A DNA stretch of 64,000 nt, from positions 1 through 64,000 of the forward strand of contig JBKQHO010000013.1 in the NCBI GenBank assembly GCA_052267165.1. Direction: 5' to 3'. Below are positions 33,214-42,308 of this stretch, piece by piece. The DNA is from CAWICD01 sp052267165 (GTDB lineage Bacteria; Vulcanimicrobiota; Vulcanimicrobiia; Vulcanimicrobiales; Vulcanimicrobiaceae). Under the pieces are notes generated by a model that worked only from the letters and a program-made list of their open reading frames with translations, had not been told where the DNA came from and made no database searches. Within the stretch, counting starts at the first letter, position 1; every line of letters begins with the position of its first letter. The position numbers and the translations under genes were made by a program.

Positions 33214-34983
33214 ATGGCGGAAGCGATCGAAGGCTATGCGAACTGCGCTTCCGTCGCGCCCGGCGAGACGATCGGCTTCTGCGTTCGCTCCGACGCGGCG
33301 CACCAAGCCTTCACGCTGCAGATCTACCGTCGCGGCGTCAGCGACCAACTCGTCACGACGCTGAGCGGCTCGGCGTTCGTCCCCGGCGCGCAAGACGACG
33401 TCAGCCTCGCGAGCAGCGGCTGCGGCTGGCCCATCGCGGCCCAAGTCACGGTCCCGGCGCAGTGGAAGACGGGCTACTACGTCGGCAGGCTCAGCGCGCA
33501 GACGCAGAGCGCCTGGATGCCGTTCGTCGTGCGCACGGGCGCGCCCAAAGCGAAGATCGTGGCCAAGCTCAGCGACACCACCTCGCAGGCCTACAATGCG
33601 TGGGGCGCGCGCAGTCTCTACAGCACGCCGTTCGTCCCGCACGTCTCGTTCGACCGCCCGTACGGCGACGACCTGACGCTCTACGAGCAGTATCAATTAC
33701 CGTTCATTCAATGGGCCGAAACAAAAGGCTATGCGATCGACTACTGCTCGAGCCTCGACCTTCACACCGACCCGAACGCGCTTGCGGGCTACCGGCTTCT
33801 GCTGAGCATCGGCCACGACGAGTACTGGACGCTCGAGATGCGCGACCAGATCGAAGCGCTTCTCGCGAGCGGCGGAAACGTCGCCTTTCTCAGCGCGAAC
33901 ACGTGCTACTGGCAGGCGCGCTTCGATCAGAGCAACGGCGGCCGCGTGATGGTCTGCTACAAAGAGACCGACATCGGCCCGGTTCCCGATCCCGACCGCA
34001 GCGATCCCGGGCGGGTCACCGTGCGCTGGTATGAAGCACCGGTGAACCGGCCGGAGAACCTGCTGACGGGCGTGAGCTATCGCAACGGCGCGGGCTGGTG
34101 GAACGATCCGATCGTCCCCGCGCAGCGCTATCGCGGTTACACCGTGACGAACGCGTCGCACTGGGTCTATGCCGGAAGCGGCCTCTCGAACGGCGACACC
34201 TTCGGCGGCGGAACGACCGTCGACGACACGATCCTCGGTTACGAGACCGACGCCGCGCTGATCGCCGCCGGCAGCGATCCGCCGGCCGTCGACGGCTCCG
34301 ACGGAACGCCGCGCAGCTTCGTCGTGCTCGCGACGGCCGACCTGACCGATTGGGGCCCGGGCGGTCAAGCCGGGCGCGCGACCCTCGGCCTCTACCAGCG
34401 CAACGGCATCGCCTTCACCGCGGGGACCGTCAATTGGGCCGGCGGCTTGCGCGGCTCCGCGCCGGTCGCGACGATCACCTCGAACCTGCTCGATGCGCTC
34501 GCCGGGCCGGCCGCGCCGCAGCTGCCGATCTCCAATCCAGGCTTCGAGCAGTGGGACGGCGCGAACCCCGCCGGCTGGACGCTCGACGGCGCCGGCTCGC
34601 TCGGCGGCGACTCCGCCGACGCCGACGCGTCCGCAAACCAAATGCGCTTCAGCGGCGGCGGCGGAAACTTCAATCTCAAGGTCGACGCGTCGGCCGGCGA
34701 GACGTGGGCCGGCTATCCCGGCTTGAATTGCGCGGCGAACACCGCGTACGGCGTCGGCTGCTGGGCGAAATCCGATTCGGCCGGCGCGACCTTGCGCTTG
34801 CAGACGACCGACAGCTGGACCGACATCGCGCAAGCTTCGCATTCCGGCAGCGGCAACTGGGAGTATCTCTTTGCGGTCAGCGCGCCGCAGCCCGCGGACT
34901 TTCCGGCGCGCGTGAAGATTCAAGTCGCCGGCGGCGTCGTCGCCTGGTTCGACGACGTCTCGGTGGTAGAGGTTCAGCGCTGA
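33214..34983 (+). CDS. N,N-dimethylformamidase-like protein with beta-sandwich C-terminus
   Basis: 589 residues from the ATG at 33214, with GGAGG five bases upstream. The central region YRLLLSIGHDEYWTLEMRD is characteristic of the dimethylformamidase beta-subunit-like family, with FLSANTCYWQARF further on. From about residue 440 there is a jelly-roll-like module (NPGFEQWDGANPAGW to VVAWFDDVSV) similar to carbohydrate-binding domains. No signal peptide is seen. Amide or glycan processing is possible; the true substrate is unknown. Confidence 0.7.
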   Translation: MAEAIEGYANCASVAPGETIGFCVRSDAAHQAFTLQIYRRGVSDQLVTTLSGSAFVPGAQDDVSLASSGCGWPIAAQVTVPAQWKTGYYVGRLSAQTQSAWMPFVVRTGAPKAKIVAKLSDTTSQAYNAWGARSLYSTPFVPHVSFDRPYGDDLTLYEQYQLPFIQWAETKGYAIDYCSSLDLHTDPNALAGYRLLLSIGHDEYWTLEMRDQIEALLASGGNVAFLSANTCYWQARFDQSNGGRVMVCYKETDIGPVPDPDRSDPGRVTVRWYEAPVNRPENLLTGVSYRNGAGWWNDPIVPAQRYRGYTVTNASHWVYAGSGLSNGDTFGGGTTVDDTILGYETDAALIAAGSDPPAVDGSDGTPRSFVVLATADLTDWGPGGQAGRATLGLYQRNGIAFTAGTVNWAGGLRGSAPVATITSNLLDALAGPAAPQLPISNPGFEQWDGANPAGWTLDGAGSLGGDSADADASANQMRFSGGGGNFNLKVDASAGETWAGYPGLNCAANTAYGVGCWAKSDSAGATLRLQTTDSWTDIAQASHSGSGNWEYLFAVSAPQPADFPARVKIQVAGGVVAWFDDVSVVEVQR

Positions 34984-35006
34984 AGCGAATCGGGCTGACC
35001 GCCAGC

Positions 35007-35744
35007 TCAGATGCCCGCGTACCACTCGTAGCCCTGGTCTTCCCAGTAGCCGCCGTTTCCGCCGTAGAGACCGTTGAACGTGGATGCGAGCTCGATGCGC
35101 CGCACCCACTTCGCGCTCTTGTAGCCGAGTTGGGTGGGAACGCGCAAGCGAACCGGCGCGCCGTGGTCGGGATCGAGCGGCTTGCCGTTGAGGTCGAGCG
35201 CGAGCAACGTCTGCGGGTGCGCCGCTTGATGGAGGTCGAGGCTTTCGTAATACGGATCGCCCTCGGGCGAGCGGTCGAAGCAGCGAAAGAGCACGTACCG
35301 GGCTTTCGACGTCGGCCGCACGAGACGCAGCAGATTGCCCAGCGGAACGCCGCCCCACTGGCCGATCGCGCTCCAGCCTTCGACGCAGTCGTGCCGCGTG
35401 ATCTGGGTGAGGCTTGCGAGAGCGCGCAGCTCGCGCAGCGTGAAGTTCTGCGGATGCTCGACCTCGCCCGCGACCGCCAGCGAATAGGTCGCGAAGCCGT
35501 CCTTGACCAGACGGTCGTATTGCGAATCGCTCGGCGTGTCGAAGCCGTTGGTCCGAAAATCGCGGTCGACGTCGGCTTCGCTGTACAGTTTGGCCCGGCC
35601 GCGCGTGCCGATGACGGCGTGGTTGAGCCGTTCGGTGGCGTCGAGGATCGAGTGCAGGCTCGGCGTGTCGTTGAGCGCGTTGGTGACCTTCGCGCAGCCG
35701 GCGAGCGCCGCGGCACCCGAAGCCAGGAACAGGGCCCGCCTCAC
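35007..35744 (-). CDS. Sulfite-oxidase-family molybdopterin oxidoreductase, lipoprotein
   Basis: 245 residues from a GTG at 35744 overlapping the cytochrome b stop (GTGA). The signal ends in lipobox LAGC. The molybdenum-ligating Cys is in TRHDCVEGWSAIGQW and cofactor contacts are in FRCFDRS and APVRLRVPTQLGYKSAKWV. Small single-domain members with a cytochrome b partner resemble MsrPQ/YedYZ, which use quinol electrons outside the cell. The substrate cannot be deduced. Confidence 0.85.
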   Translation of the reverse strand: MRRALFLASGAAALAGCAKVTNALNDTPSLHSILDATERLNHAVIGTRGRAKLYSEADVDRDFRTNGFDTPSDSQYDRLVKDGFATYSLAVAGEVEHPQNFTLRELRALASLTQITRHDCVEGWSAIGQWGGVPLGNLLRLVRPTSKARYVLFRCFDRSPEGDPYYESLDLHQAAHPQTLLALDLNGKPLDPDHGAPVRLRVPTQLGYKSAKWVRRIELASTFNGLYGGNGGYWEDQGYEWYAGI

Positions 35745-36601
35745 AGGCCTTGCCCCTCGTGCTTGCCCAGACGATAGCGGCCGGTGATCATCGAACGGAT
35801 GTTGTTGAACAGACCGGTGCTGGCGACCAGCGTGAGGTGCACCGCGAAGAAGCCGAGCAGCGCGAGCATGAAGACGAAGTGCCACAGCCGCGCGAACTGG
35901 CGGCCGCCCAAGAGCGTCGTGAGCGGCCCCGCGAACGCATCGATCCCCGGCGAGAGCGCGAGCCCGCTGATCACGATGAGCGGCGAGAAGACGAAGAGCA
36001 CCAGCGTGTACGCCGCCTTCTGCAGCGGGTTGTACTTGCCGTAGGGCGGCGGCTCTTTGCGCAAGCGCAGATAGTAGAGCTGCATCGGCAGGATTTTCGG
36101 AATATCCGAAGGGCGCAGCACGAGCAGCGACAGATCGCGATTGAGGGCGCCGCCGATCAGATACGCGCCCCCGGCGAGCACCATCACCCAAGCGAAAAAG
36201 AGATGCCAGCGACGCCCGTCGGCCAGATCCTGATAGCCGGGAAAGGTGATCCAGCCCGGAAAGGCGCGCGGGCTCTGGCCGCCCTGGCCGTCGTCCGTAA
36301 AACCCAGCACGCCCGTGGTCGTCAAGTGCAAGCCGAAGATCTGGGTGACGCCGACCGCTTGGCCGGCCGCATTCGTGCCGCCACTGATGGAAAGCACGCG
36401 GTGGTGCGGATCGCTCTTGTCGGACGCGTCGAGATACGGCGCAGCATTGAAGATCTGCAGGCCGCTCATGACCAGCACGATGAAGGCCAGCGTCCCGGCC
36501 CAGTGGGTCACGCGCGTCAAAACCGAGTGCCGTTCGACCAGCGGCGCGCGCTCGCGTTCCTCTGCAGCCTCGGCACCGATCCTTCCGGCAGTCGCATCCA
36601 T
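35741..36601 (-). CDS. Cytochrome b561/b6-type membrane subunit
   Basis: 286 residues with four main spans. HSVLTRVTHWAGTLAFIVLVMSG carries the first heme His, and HLFFAWVMVLAGGAYL, LFVFSPLIVISGLAL and RLWHFVFMLALLGFFAVH the others, including the second His pair. It matches di-heme cytochrome b membrane anchors of molybdoenzymes. It is upstream of and coupled to the molybdopterin protein, giving quinone-to-enzyme electron flow. Confidence 0.87.
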   Translation of the reverse strand: MDATAGRIGAEAAEERERAPLVERHSVLTRVTHWAGTLAFIVLVMSGLQIFNAAPYLDASDKSDPHHRVLSISGGTNAAGQAVGVTQIFGLHLTTTGVLGFTDDGQGGQSPRAFPGWITFPGYQDLADGRRWHLFFAWVMVLAGGAYLIGGALNRDLSLLVLRPSDIPKILPMQLYYLRLRKEPPPYGKYNPLQKAAYTLVLFVFSPLIVISGLALSPGIDAFAGPLTTLLGGRQFARLWHFVFMLALLGFFAVHLTLVASTGLFNNIRSMITGRYRLGKHEGQGL

Positions 36602-36673
36602 GCTTCGATGCTACCACGCCCCCGAGCGCGGCGTTAGTAAGGGAGCCGACACCTCTTCGCGAACTGCGCACGG

Positions 36674-37456
36674 ATGGAGGCTTCCCTGCTTGCCGTGCGG
36701 CGCGAGGACGCTGTCGTACACGTCGCCCTCGCTCGGCCCGAGGTCCACAACGCCTTTAACGCGGCGCTGATCGCCGAGCTGGGCCAAACGTTCGACGCGC
36801 TCGGCGCCGACGGCTCGGTTCGCGTCATCGTGCTCTCGGGGGAAGGCCGGACGTTTTGCGCCGGAGCGGACATCAATTGGATGCGCGACTCGCTCGAGTT
36901 GACGCACGAAGAGAACCTTGAAGGCGCGCGCGACCTGTCGCGGATGTACCGCTCGATCGACCAGCTTCCCAAACCCGTCATCGGGCGCATCCACGGGGCC
37001 GCGCTCGGCGGGGGAGCCGGCTTGGTCGCCGTCTGCGACGTCGCGGTCGCGGCCGAGGGAACGCGCTTCGGCTTCACCGAGACGAAGCTCGGCATTTTGC
37101 CGGCCGTCATCTCGCCGTTCGTGCTGGCCAAGATCGGAAGGTCGCACGCGCGCGCGCTGGCACTGACCGGCGAGCGCTTCGATGCGCGGCGCGCGCTGAC
37201 GATCGGCCTCGTGCACGAGGTGGTCGCGGCCGAGGCACTCGACGGCGCCGTAACTCGAATCATCAACGAGATCCTCAGCGCAAGCCCGAGCGCGATCGCC
37301 GCAGCGAAGCGGCTGCTCGCCCACGTCGCCGAACTTGATTACGACGCCACGCTCGAGCCGACGGCGCGCGCAATCGCAAAGCAACGGACCAGCTACGAAG
37401 GCCAAGACGGCCTGCGCGCCTTCTTGGAGAAACGCAAGCCCGAATGGCTGCTTTAA
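36674..37456 (+). CDS. Enoyl-CoA hydratase (methylglutaconyl-CoA hydratase-like)
   Basis: 260 residues. The oxyanion-hole regions are FCAGADINWMRD and IHGAALGGGAGLVAVCD, with FGFTETKLGILPAVI holding a likely catalytic Glu. It overlaps mccA by 13 bases. Between carboxylase and HMG-CoA lyase genes, a methylglutaconyl-CoA hydratase (LiuC) role is the natural reading. Confidence 0.85.
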   Translation: MEASLLAVRREDAVVHVALARPEVHNAFNAALIAELGQTFDALGADGSVRVIVLSGEGRTFCAGADINWMRDSLELTHEENLEGARDLSRMYRSIDQLPKPVIGRIHGAALGGGAGLVAVCDVAVAAEGTRFGFTETKLGILPAVISPFVLAKIGRSHARALALTGERFDARRALTIGLVHEVVAAEALDGAVTRIINEILSASPSAIAAAKRLLAHVAELDYDATLEPTARAIAKQRTSYEGQDGLRAFLEKRKPEWLL

Positions 37457-39402
37457 ACGGCCCGCGCCCCTTGCGGCGCCTGCTGATCGCCAATCGCGGC
37501 GAGATCGCGGTCCGCCTCGCGCGCGCGGCGCGCGAGGCCGGCATCGTCCCGCTCGGCATCTATTCGGACGCCGACGCGCACGCCTTCCATCTCGACGCGA
37601 TGGACGACGCCGTTTGGATCGGTCCCGCTCCCGCAAGCGAGTCGTACCTCGACACGGCGCGGGTCTTGGCCGCGGCGCGCGAGCTGCGTGCCGATGCGCT
37701 GCACCCGGGCTACGGTTTTCTCTCGGAACGGGCGAGCTTCGCGGCCGCCGTTCGCGAGGCGGGATTGATCTTCGTCGGACCCACGCCCGAAGCGATCGCC
37801 GCGATGGGCGACAAAGCCGAAGCAAAACGGCGTGCGCGCGAACACGATGTGCCGGTCGTGCCGGGTTACGACGGCGACGATCAATCACCGCAGCGGCTAC
37901 GAGCCGAAGCCGCGCTCATCGGCCTGCCGCTGCTGATCAAGGCCAGCGCCGGCGGCGGCGGCCGCGGAATGCGCGTCGTCACCGATGCGGCGGCCTTCGA
38001 CGAAGCGCTCGAGGCGGCGCGACGCGAGGCGCTCGGGGCTTTCGGCGACGATCGGGTCTTGCTCGAGAAATATGTGGCGGCGGCGCGCCACATCGAATTC
38101 CAAATCTTGGCCGACGGGCATGGCACGACGCTGCACCTCGGCGAGCGCGAGTGCTCGATCCAGCGGCGCCACCAGAAAGTCGTCGAGGAGGCGCCGTCAG
38201 TCGCCCTCGACGCGGGCTTGCGCGCCGCGATGGGCGCGGCCGCCGTCCGCGTGGCGCGCGCGGTCGGCTATCTCAATGCGGGGACCGTGGAGTTCTTACT
38301 CGACGGCGAGGGCGCGTTCTACTTCCTCGAAATGAACGCGCGGCTGCAAGTCGAGCACCCCGTCACCGAACTGGTTCACGGCGTCGATCTCGTTCGCGAG
38401 CAGCTGCGCATAGCGGCGGGCGAGCCGCTCACGTTGCCGCCGGCTGCGGGCGAGGCGCGAGGCTGGGCGATCGAGGCACGCATCACGGCGGAGGATCCGG
38501 CCAACGGGTATTTGCCGGCAGCCGGCACGCTCGAGCGCTGGGATGCTCCGAGCGGTCCGGGGCTCCGGCTCGATGCGGGCGTCCGGGCCGGCAGCGTCGT
38601 TTCCATCTACTACGATTCGATGCTGGCCAAGCTGATCGCGTACGGCCCCGACCGCCGGACCGCGATCGAGCGCCTGAGCGCGGCCCTAGCCGACTTCCGG
38701 ATCGAAGGCGTGCCGACGAACCTGCCGCTGCTGCTCGGGATCGTGCGCAGCCCCGGCTTTCGCGCCGGCGCGACGACCACGGCGTTCCTCACCGAGAACG
38801 ACCGGCTGATGCGCCCGGAAGCTGCCGGCGAGCCCGAGGAGGCCCTGCTGCTCGCCGTCGGAGCCGTCGTCAGCGACCCGCGCGCTTGGCGAGTCGCCGG
38901 AGTCGGCATCCCGATCCACCTCGCCGGGACGGCCGGGCGAGTCAACGTGGTCGCCTCCCGGACGGGCGACGGCGACAGCTGGCAGCTCGAGGGCGACCTC
39001 GCCGGAAACGCCGTCTTCGAGGTCAGCGGCGAGCGCGTCAGCGCGCGGACCGCCGGCAAGCGCTGCGGCGGGCGGGCGACGGTGCAGGCCGACGGCGTCG
39101 AGGTCGTCTTCGACGGAACGCTCTTCCGTTTCGCGTTCGCGCCGCCCCCACGGCTCGGCGCCGGCTCGGGAAACGGCGCCGGAGCCGCCCACGGTGCGAT
39201 TATTTCTCCGATGCCGGGGAAGATCGTAAAGGTCGCCGTCAAAGCCGGCGACCCAGTTGCAGAGCGCGATCTCCTGGTCGTGCTGGAGGCGATGAAGATG
39301 GAACACCGCATCGAAGCGATGCAAGCCGGTGTCGTGAAGCGCGTGGCCGTCGCGCCCGGTGTGCTCGTGAGCGGCGGTGCTACTTTGGTCGAGTTCGCAT
39401 GA
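37444..39402 (+). CDS. mccA: Acyl-CoA carboxylase alpha subunit (biotin carboxylase-BCCP)
   Basis: 652 residues. The biotin carboxylase domain starts RRLLIANRGEIAVRLARAA, has ATP-grasp KASAGGGGRGMR and EMNARLQVEHPVTE. The C-terminal biotinyl domain has the target Lys in EAMKMEHRIEAM near residue 620. The pairing with mccB and HMG-CoA lyase favours methylcrotonoyl-CoA carboxylase. It is coupled to the hydratase before and the lyase after (ATGA). Confidence 0.9.
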   Translation: MAALNGPRPLRRLLIANRGEIAVRLARAAREAGIVPLGIYSDADAHAFHLDAMDDAVWIGPAPASESYLDTARVLAAARELRADALHPGYGFLSERASFAAAVREAGLIFVGPTPEAIAAMGDKAEAKRRAREHDVPVVPGYDGDDQSPQRLRAEAALIGLPLLIKASAGGGGRGMRVVTDAAAFDEALEAARREALGAFGDDRVLLEKYVAAARHIEFQILADGHGTTLHLGERECSIQRRHQKVVEEAPSVALDAGLRAAMGAAAVRVARAVGYLNAGTVEFLLDGEGAFYFLEMNARLQVEHPVTELVHGVDLVREQLRIAAGEPLTLPPAAGEARGWAIEARITAEDPANGYLPAAGTLERWDAPSGPGLRLDAGVRAGSVVSIYYDSMLAKLIAYGPDRRTAIERLSAALADFRIEGVPTNLPLLLGIVRSPGFRAGATTTAFLTENDRLMRPEAAGEPEEALLLAVGAVVSDPRAWRVAGVGIPIHLAGTAGRVNVVASRTGDGDSWQLEGDLAGNAVFEVSGERVSARTAGKRCGGRATVQADGVEVVFDGTLFRFAFAPPPRLGAGSGNGAGAAHGAIISPMPGKIVKVAVKAGDPVAERDLLVVLEAMKMEHRIEAMQAGVVKRVAVAPGVLVSGGATLVEFA

Positions 39403-40331
39403 CCGCGCTCACCCTTTCGACGCTGCCCGAGCGCGTCAAAGTCTGCGAGATGGGGCCGCGCGACGGCTTGCAAAACGAGTCCGCCATCGTCTCGAGCGCC
39501 GACAAGGTCCGGCTCGTCGATTTGCTCTCGCGCAGCGGACTGCCGCTGATCGAGACCACCTCGTTCGTCCATCCCAAAGCGATTCCGCAGCTGACCGACG
39601 CGGAGGACGTGATGGCCGCGATCGAGCGGCGCCCAGGAGTCACGTACCTTTGTCTCGTTCCGAATCTTCGCGGGCTCGAGCGCGCGCGCAGGTCGAACGT
39701 CCGTGCGATCGCGGTGTTCACCGCCGCTTCCCAGACGTTCGCCAAGCGCAACATCAATGTGACGATCGACGAATCGCTCGACGCCTTTCGCGAGGTCGTC
39801 AAGGCGGCCCGCGGCGACGGCATGTGGGTCCGCGGTTACGTCTCGACCGCCTTCGGCTGCCCGTACGAAGGTGACGTCCCGGTGGAGAGCGTGGTGCGGG
39901 TCGCGAGCGCGCTGGCCGATCTCGGAATCGACGAGATCTCGATCGGCGACACGATCGGCGTCGGTACGCCGAACCAAGTCGTCGAGATCGCCGCTGCGCT
40001 CCAAGCGACGCTGCCCGTCGAACGGCTCGCTTTCCACTTTCACGACACGCGCGGCACGGCGCTTGCCAACGTGATGGCCGCGCTGCAGATGAACGTCGCG
40101 ATCTTCGACAGCTCGTGCGGCGGTTTGGGCGGATGCCCGTACGCTCCCGGAGCGACGGGCAACCTCGCGACCGAAGATCTGCTCTATCTGCTGCACGGAA
40201 TGGGCATCGAGACCGGCGTCGAGCTCGACGCGGTGCGCGACGCTACGCGCTTCATCAGCGGCGTTCTCCGGCGCGATGTCGCTTCGCGCGCCTATCGAGC
40301 GCTCGAAGTGCAAGCGGCACTGAGGGTCTGA
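39399..40331 (+). CDS. Hydroxymethylglutaryl-CoA lyase
   Basis: 310 residues, ATG overlapping the mccA stop. CEMGPRDGLQNES supplies metal/substrate residues, HFHDTRGTALAN the metal His pair, and GGLGGCPYAPGATGN the catalytic-Cys signature of HMG-CoA lyases. It splits HMG-CoA into acetoacetate and acetyl-CoA, completing leucine degradation. Confidence 0.92.
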   Translation: MTALTLSTLPERVKVCEMGPRDGLQNESAIVSSADKVRLVDLLSRSGLPLIETTSFVHPKAIPQLTDAEDVMAAIERRPGVTYLCLVPNLRGLERARRSNVRAIAVFTAASQTFAKRNINVTIDESLDAFREVVKAARGDGMWVRGYVSTAFGCPYEGDVPVESVVRVASALADLGIDEISIGDTIGVGTPNQVVEIAAALQATLPVERLAFHFHDTRGTALANVMAALQMNVAIFDSSCGGLGGCPYAPGATGNLATEDLLYLLHGMGIETGVELDAVRDATRFISGVLRRDVASRAYRALEVQAALRV

Positions 40332-40335
40332 GCGC

Positions 40336-41547
40336 ATGAACGTCGATCGCTTTCCGGCGGTCCTGACCGCCGCCGCCCACGGCCGGATCCTGGCCGACAA
40401 CGCAGGCGGGACGCAGTTGCCCGATCATTCGCTCGAACGGATGCAGCGTTTCCTCGCCTACGACAACGCGCAGCGAGGCTCGGTGTTCGCGCGCGAGCTG
40501 GCCGCGAACGAGCTCGTCGAGCAGGCGAAACGCGAGTTCGCCACGCTGCTCGGCGTCTCGGCCGAACGCATCGGCATTGGGGCAAATGCGACGACGCTCG
40601 CGCTCGCCTTCTCGCGCTTGCTGGTGAGCACGATCGACAAGGGGAACCGGATCGTCGTGACCGCCGCCGACCATGAAGCCAACGTCGCGCCGTGGGTCTG
40701 GCTGCGGCGCTTCGGCGCGCAGATCGACGTGGTGCCGGTGACGTCGATCGGCGAGCTCGACGAGTCGAAGTATTACGCGTACCTCCAGCGCGCGCCGCGA
40801 TTGGTGGCCTTGCCGTGGGCTTCCAACGTCACCGGGACGGTCTTCGACGTTGCCCGGCTGGCGCGCGGCGCCAAGCGCGCGGGGGCCGTCGTCGTCGTCG
40901 ACGGCGTGCAGGCGCTGCCGCACTTTCCGCTCGACGTCGACGAAGCGATCGACTTCGCGTTCTTCTCCGGCTACAAGATCTACGCGCCGCACGTCGGCTT
41001 TTGGTACATGAGCGAAGCCGCTTTCGAGCGTTTCGTGCACGCCGACGACACGCACGTCCCCGGTGATGCGCGCTACTGGACGATCGAGACCGGCACGCAG
41101 AGTCACGAGGCGCTGGCGGGCTGGCTCGGCACGCTCGCCTATTTCAACGACGTCGCGGGTAGCGCGCGGCACGCGCTTGGCGCCTTCGCCCGATACGAGT
41201 CCGAGCTCTCCACCTACGCACGGCGCAAGTTCGCGGACCGCATGCCGGAAGTACGCTTGTACGGGCCGCCGACCAACGAGGAGCGGCTGCCGATCTTCGC
41301 CTTCAATCTGGGAGCGATTCCAACCGAGGAGCTCGCGTTCCGCTTCGAGCGCGCGAACATCGAAGGCCGGATCGGCGACTTCTACGCACCGCGCGTCCTG
41401 CAAGCCGTCGCGCCTGAAGCCGGCGGGCGGGCCCTCCGGCTGAGCTTCGCGCACTATAACACGATCGACGAGATCGACCGCTGCTTCGAGGTCATCGATG
41501 CGGCGCTCGGCAGCCGGCAAACCGTCGACGCATCGCTCCCGTCGTGA
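40336..41547 (+). CDS. Class V aminotransferase (cysteine-desulfurase-like)
   Basis: 403 residues. PLP-binding features are GANATTLALAFSRLL, VVVVDGVQALPHFPLDV and the Lys in AFFSGYKIYAPH. RLSFAHYNTIDEIDR matches the C-terminal part. The family includes cysteine desulfurases, isopenicillin epimerase-like and kynureninase-like enzymes; no desulfurase Cys loop is obvious. It is 4 bases after HMG-CoA lyase and coupled to a methyltransferase. Confidence 0.82.
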   Translation: MNVDRFPAVLTAAAHGRILADNAGGTQLPDHSLERMQRFLAYDNAQRGSVFARELAANELVEQAKREFATLLGVSAERIGIGANATTLALAFSRLLVSTIDKGNRIVVTAADHEANVAPWVWLRRFGAQIDVVPVTSIGELDESKYYAYLQRAPRLVALPWASNVTGTVFDVARLARGAKRAGAVVVVDGVQALPHFPLDVDEAIDFAFFSGYKIYAPHVGFWYMSEAAFERFVHADDTHVPGDARYWTIETGTQSHEALAGWLGTLAYFNDVAGSARHALGAFARYESELSTYARRKFADRMPEVRLYGPPTNEERLPIFAFNLGAIPTEELAFRFERANIEGRIGDFYAPRVLQAVAPEAGGRALRLSFAHYNTIDEIDRCFEVIDAALGSRQTVDASLPS

Positions 41548-42308
41548 GCGCGGACCCTCGGAAGGACACGGTCGCGCGCTTCAACGAGCGAGCTGAGGAC
41601 TACGCACGCTTCCGGCCGTCCTACCCCGACACTGCCGTCGACGCGCTCTTCGAGGGGCTCGGCGACCCCGCCGCGCTCGTCGCCGTCGACGTCGGCGCCG
41701 GCACGGGCATCTCGAGCCGGCTCCTCGCAGGACGCGGTGCGCACGTCATCGCGCTCGAACCCAACGCCGAGATGCGCGCGCTCGCGCTGGCAGACGGTCT
41801 CGACGTTCGCGACGGCCGGGCCGACGCTACTGGTTTGCCCGACGCATGTGCCGACCTCGTGACGAGCTTTCAGGCTTTTCACTGGTTCGCGAATCGCGCG
41901 ACGGTCGCGGAGTTCGTGCGCTTGCTTCGCTCGTGCGGACGCGTCGCGGTCATCTTCAACGAGCGCGACGACCAGGATCCGTTCTCGTTCGGTTACGGCA
42001 CGATCGTAGACGGGTTCGTCGACCGCATGGCCTTGGCGGGCTACGAGAACGGGGCCGAGCTCATTCTGCAATTGCTCGCTGACGGCGGCTTGCAACGAGT
42101 GCGCCGGGCCGCGTTCCCCAACCGGCAGACGCTCGACTACGCGGGCTTGATGGGCCGCGTGCGGAGCTCGTCGTACGCCCCACGCGAGGGACCGGCGCAC
42201 GCCGCGCTGATCGCAAGCCTGAACGACCTCTTCGCGCAGCACGCGCGCGACGGCGCGATCGAACTCGTCTATCGGACCGACGTCTACTTGGGAGAGCGCA
42301 GCGCGTGA
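41544..42308 (+). CDS. Class I SAM-dependent methyltransferase
   Basis: 254 residues, GTG start overlapping the aminotransferase stop. Motif I is AVDVGAGTGISSRLLA, motif II VIALEPNAEMR, and ATGLPDACADLVTSFQAFHWF is typical of the UbiE/Coq5-like type 11 group. Acceptor unknown. Coupled (GTGA) to the amidohydrolase. Confidence 0.85.
   Translation: MSADPRKDTVARFNERAEDYARFRPSYPDTAVDALFEGLGDPAALVAVDVGAGTGISSRLLAGRGAHVIALEPNAEMRALALADGLDVRDGRADATGLPDACADLVTSFQAFHWFANRATVAEFVRLLRSCGRVAVIFNERDDQDPFSFGYGTIVDGFVDRMALAGYENGAELILQLLADGGLQRVRRAAFPNRQTLDYAGLMGRVRSSSYAPREGPAHAALIASLNDLFAQHARDGAIELVYRTDVYLGERSA

Noticed and set aside
37335..39398. Long open frame continuous with HMG-CoA lyase
   Set aside because: It is the shadow frame of mccA, Arg/Gly-rich; the lyase starts at 39399 (ATGA overlap).
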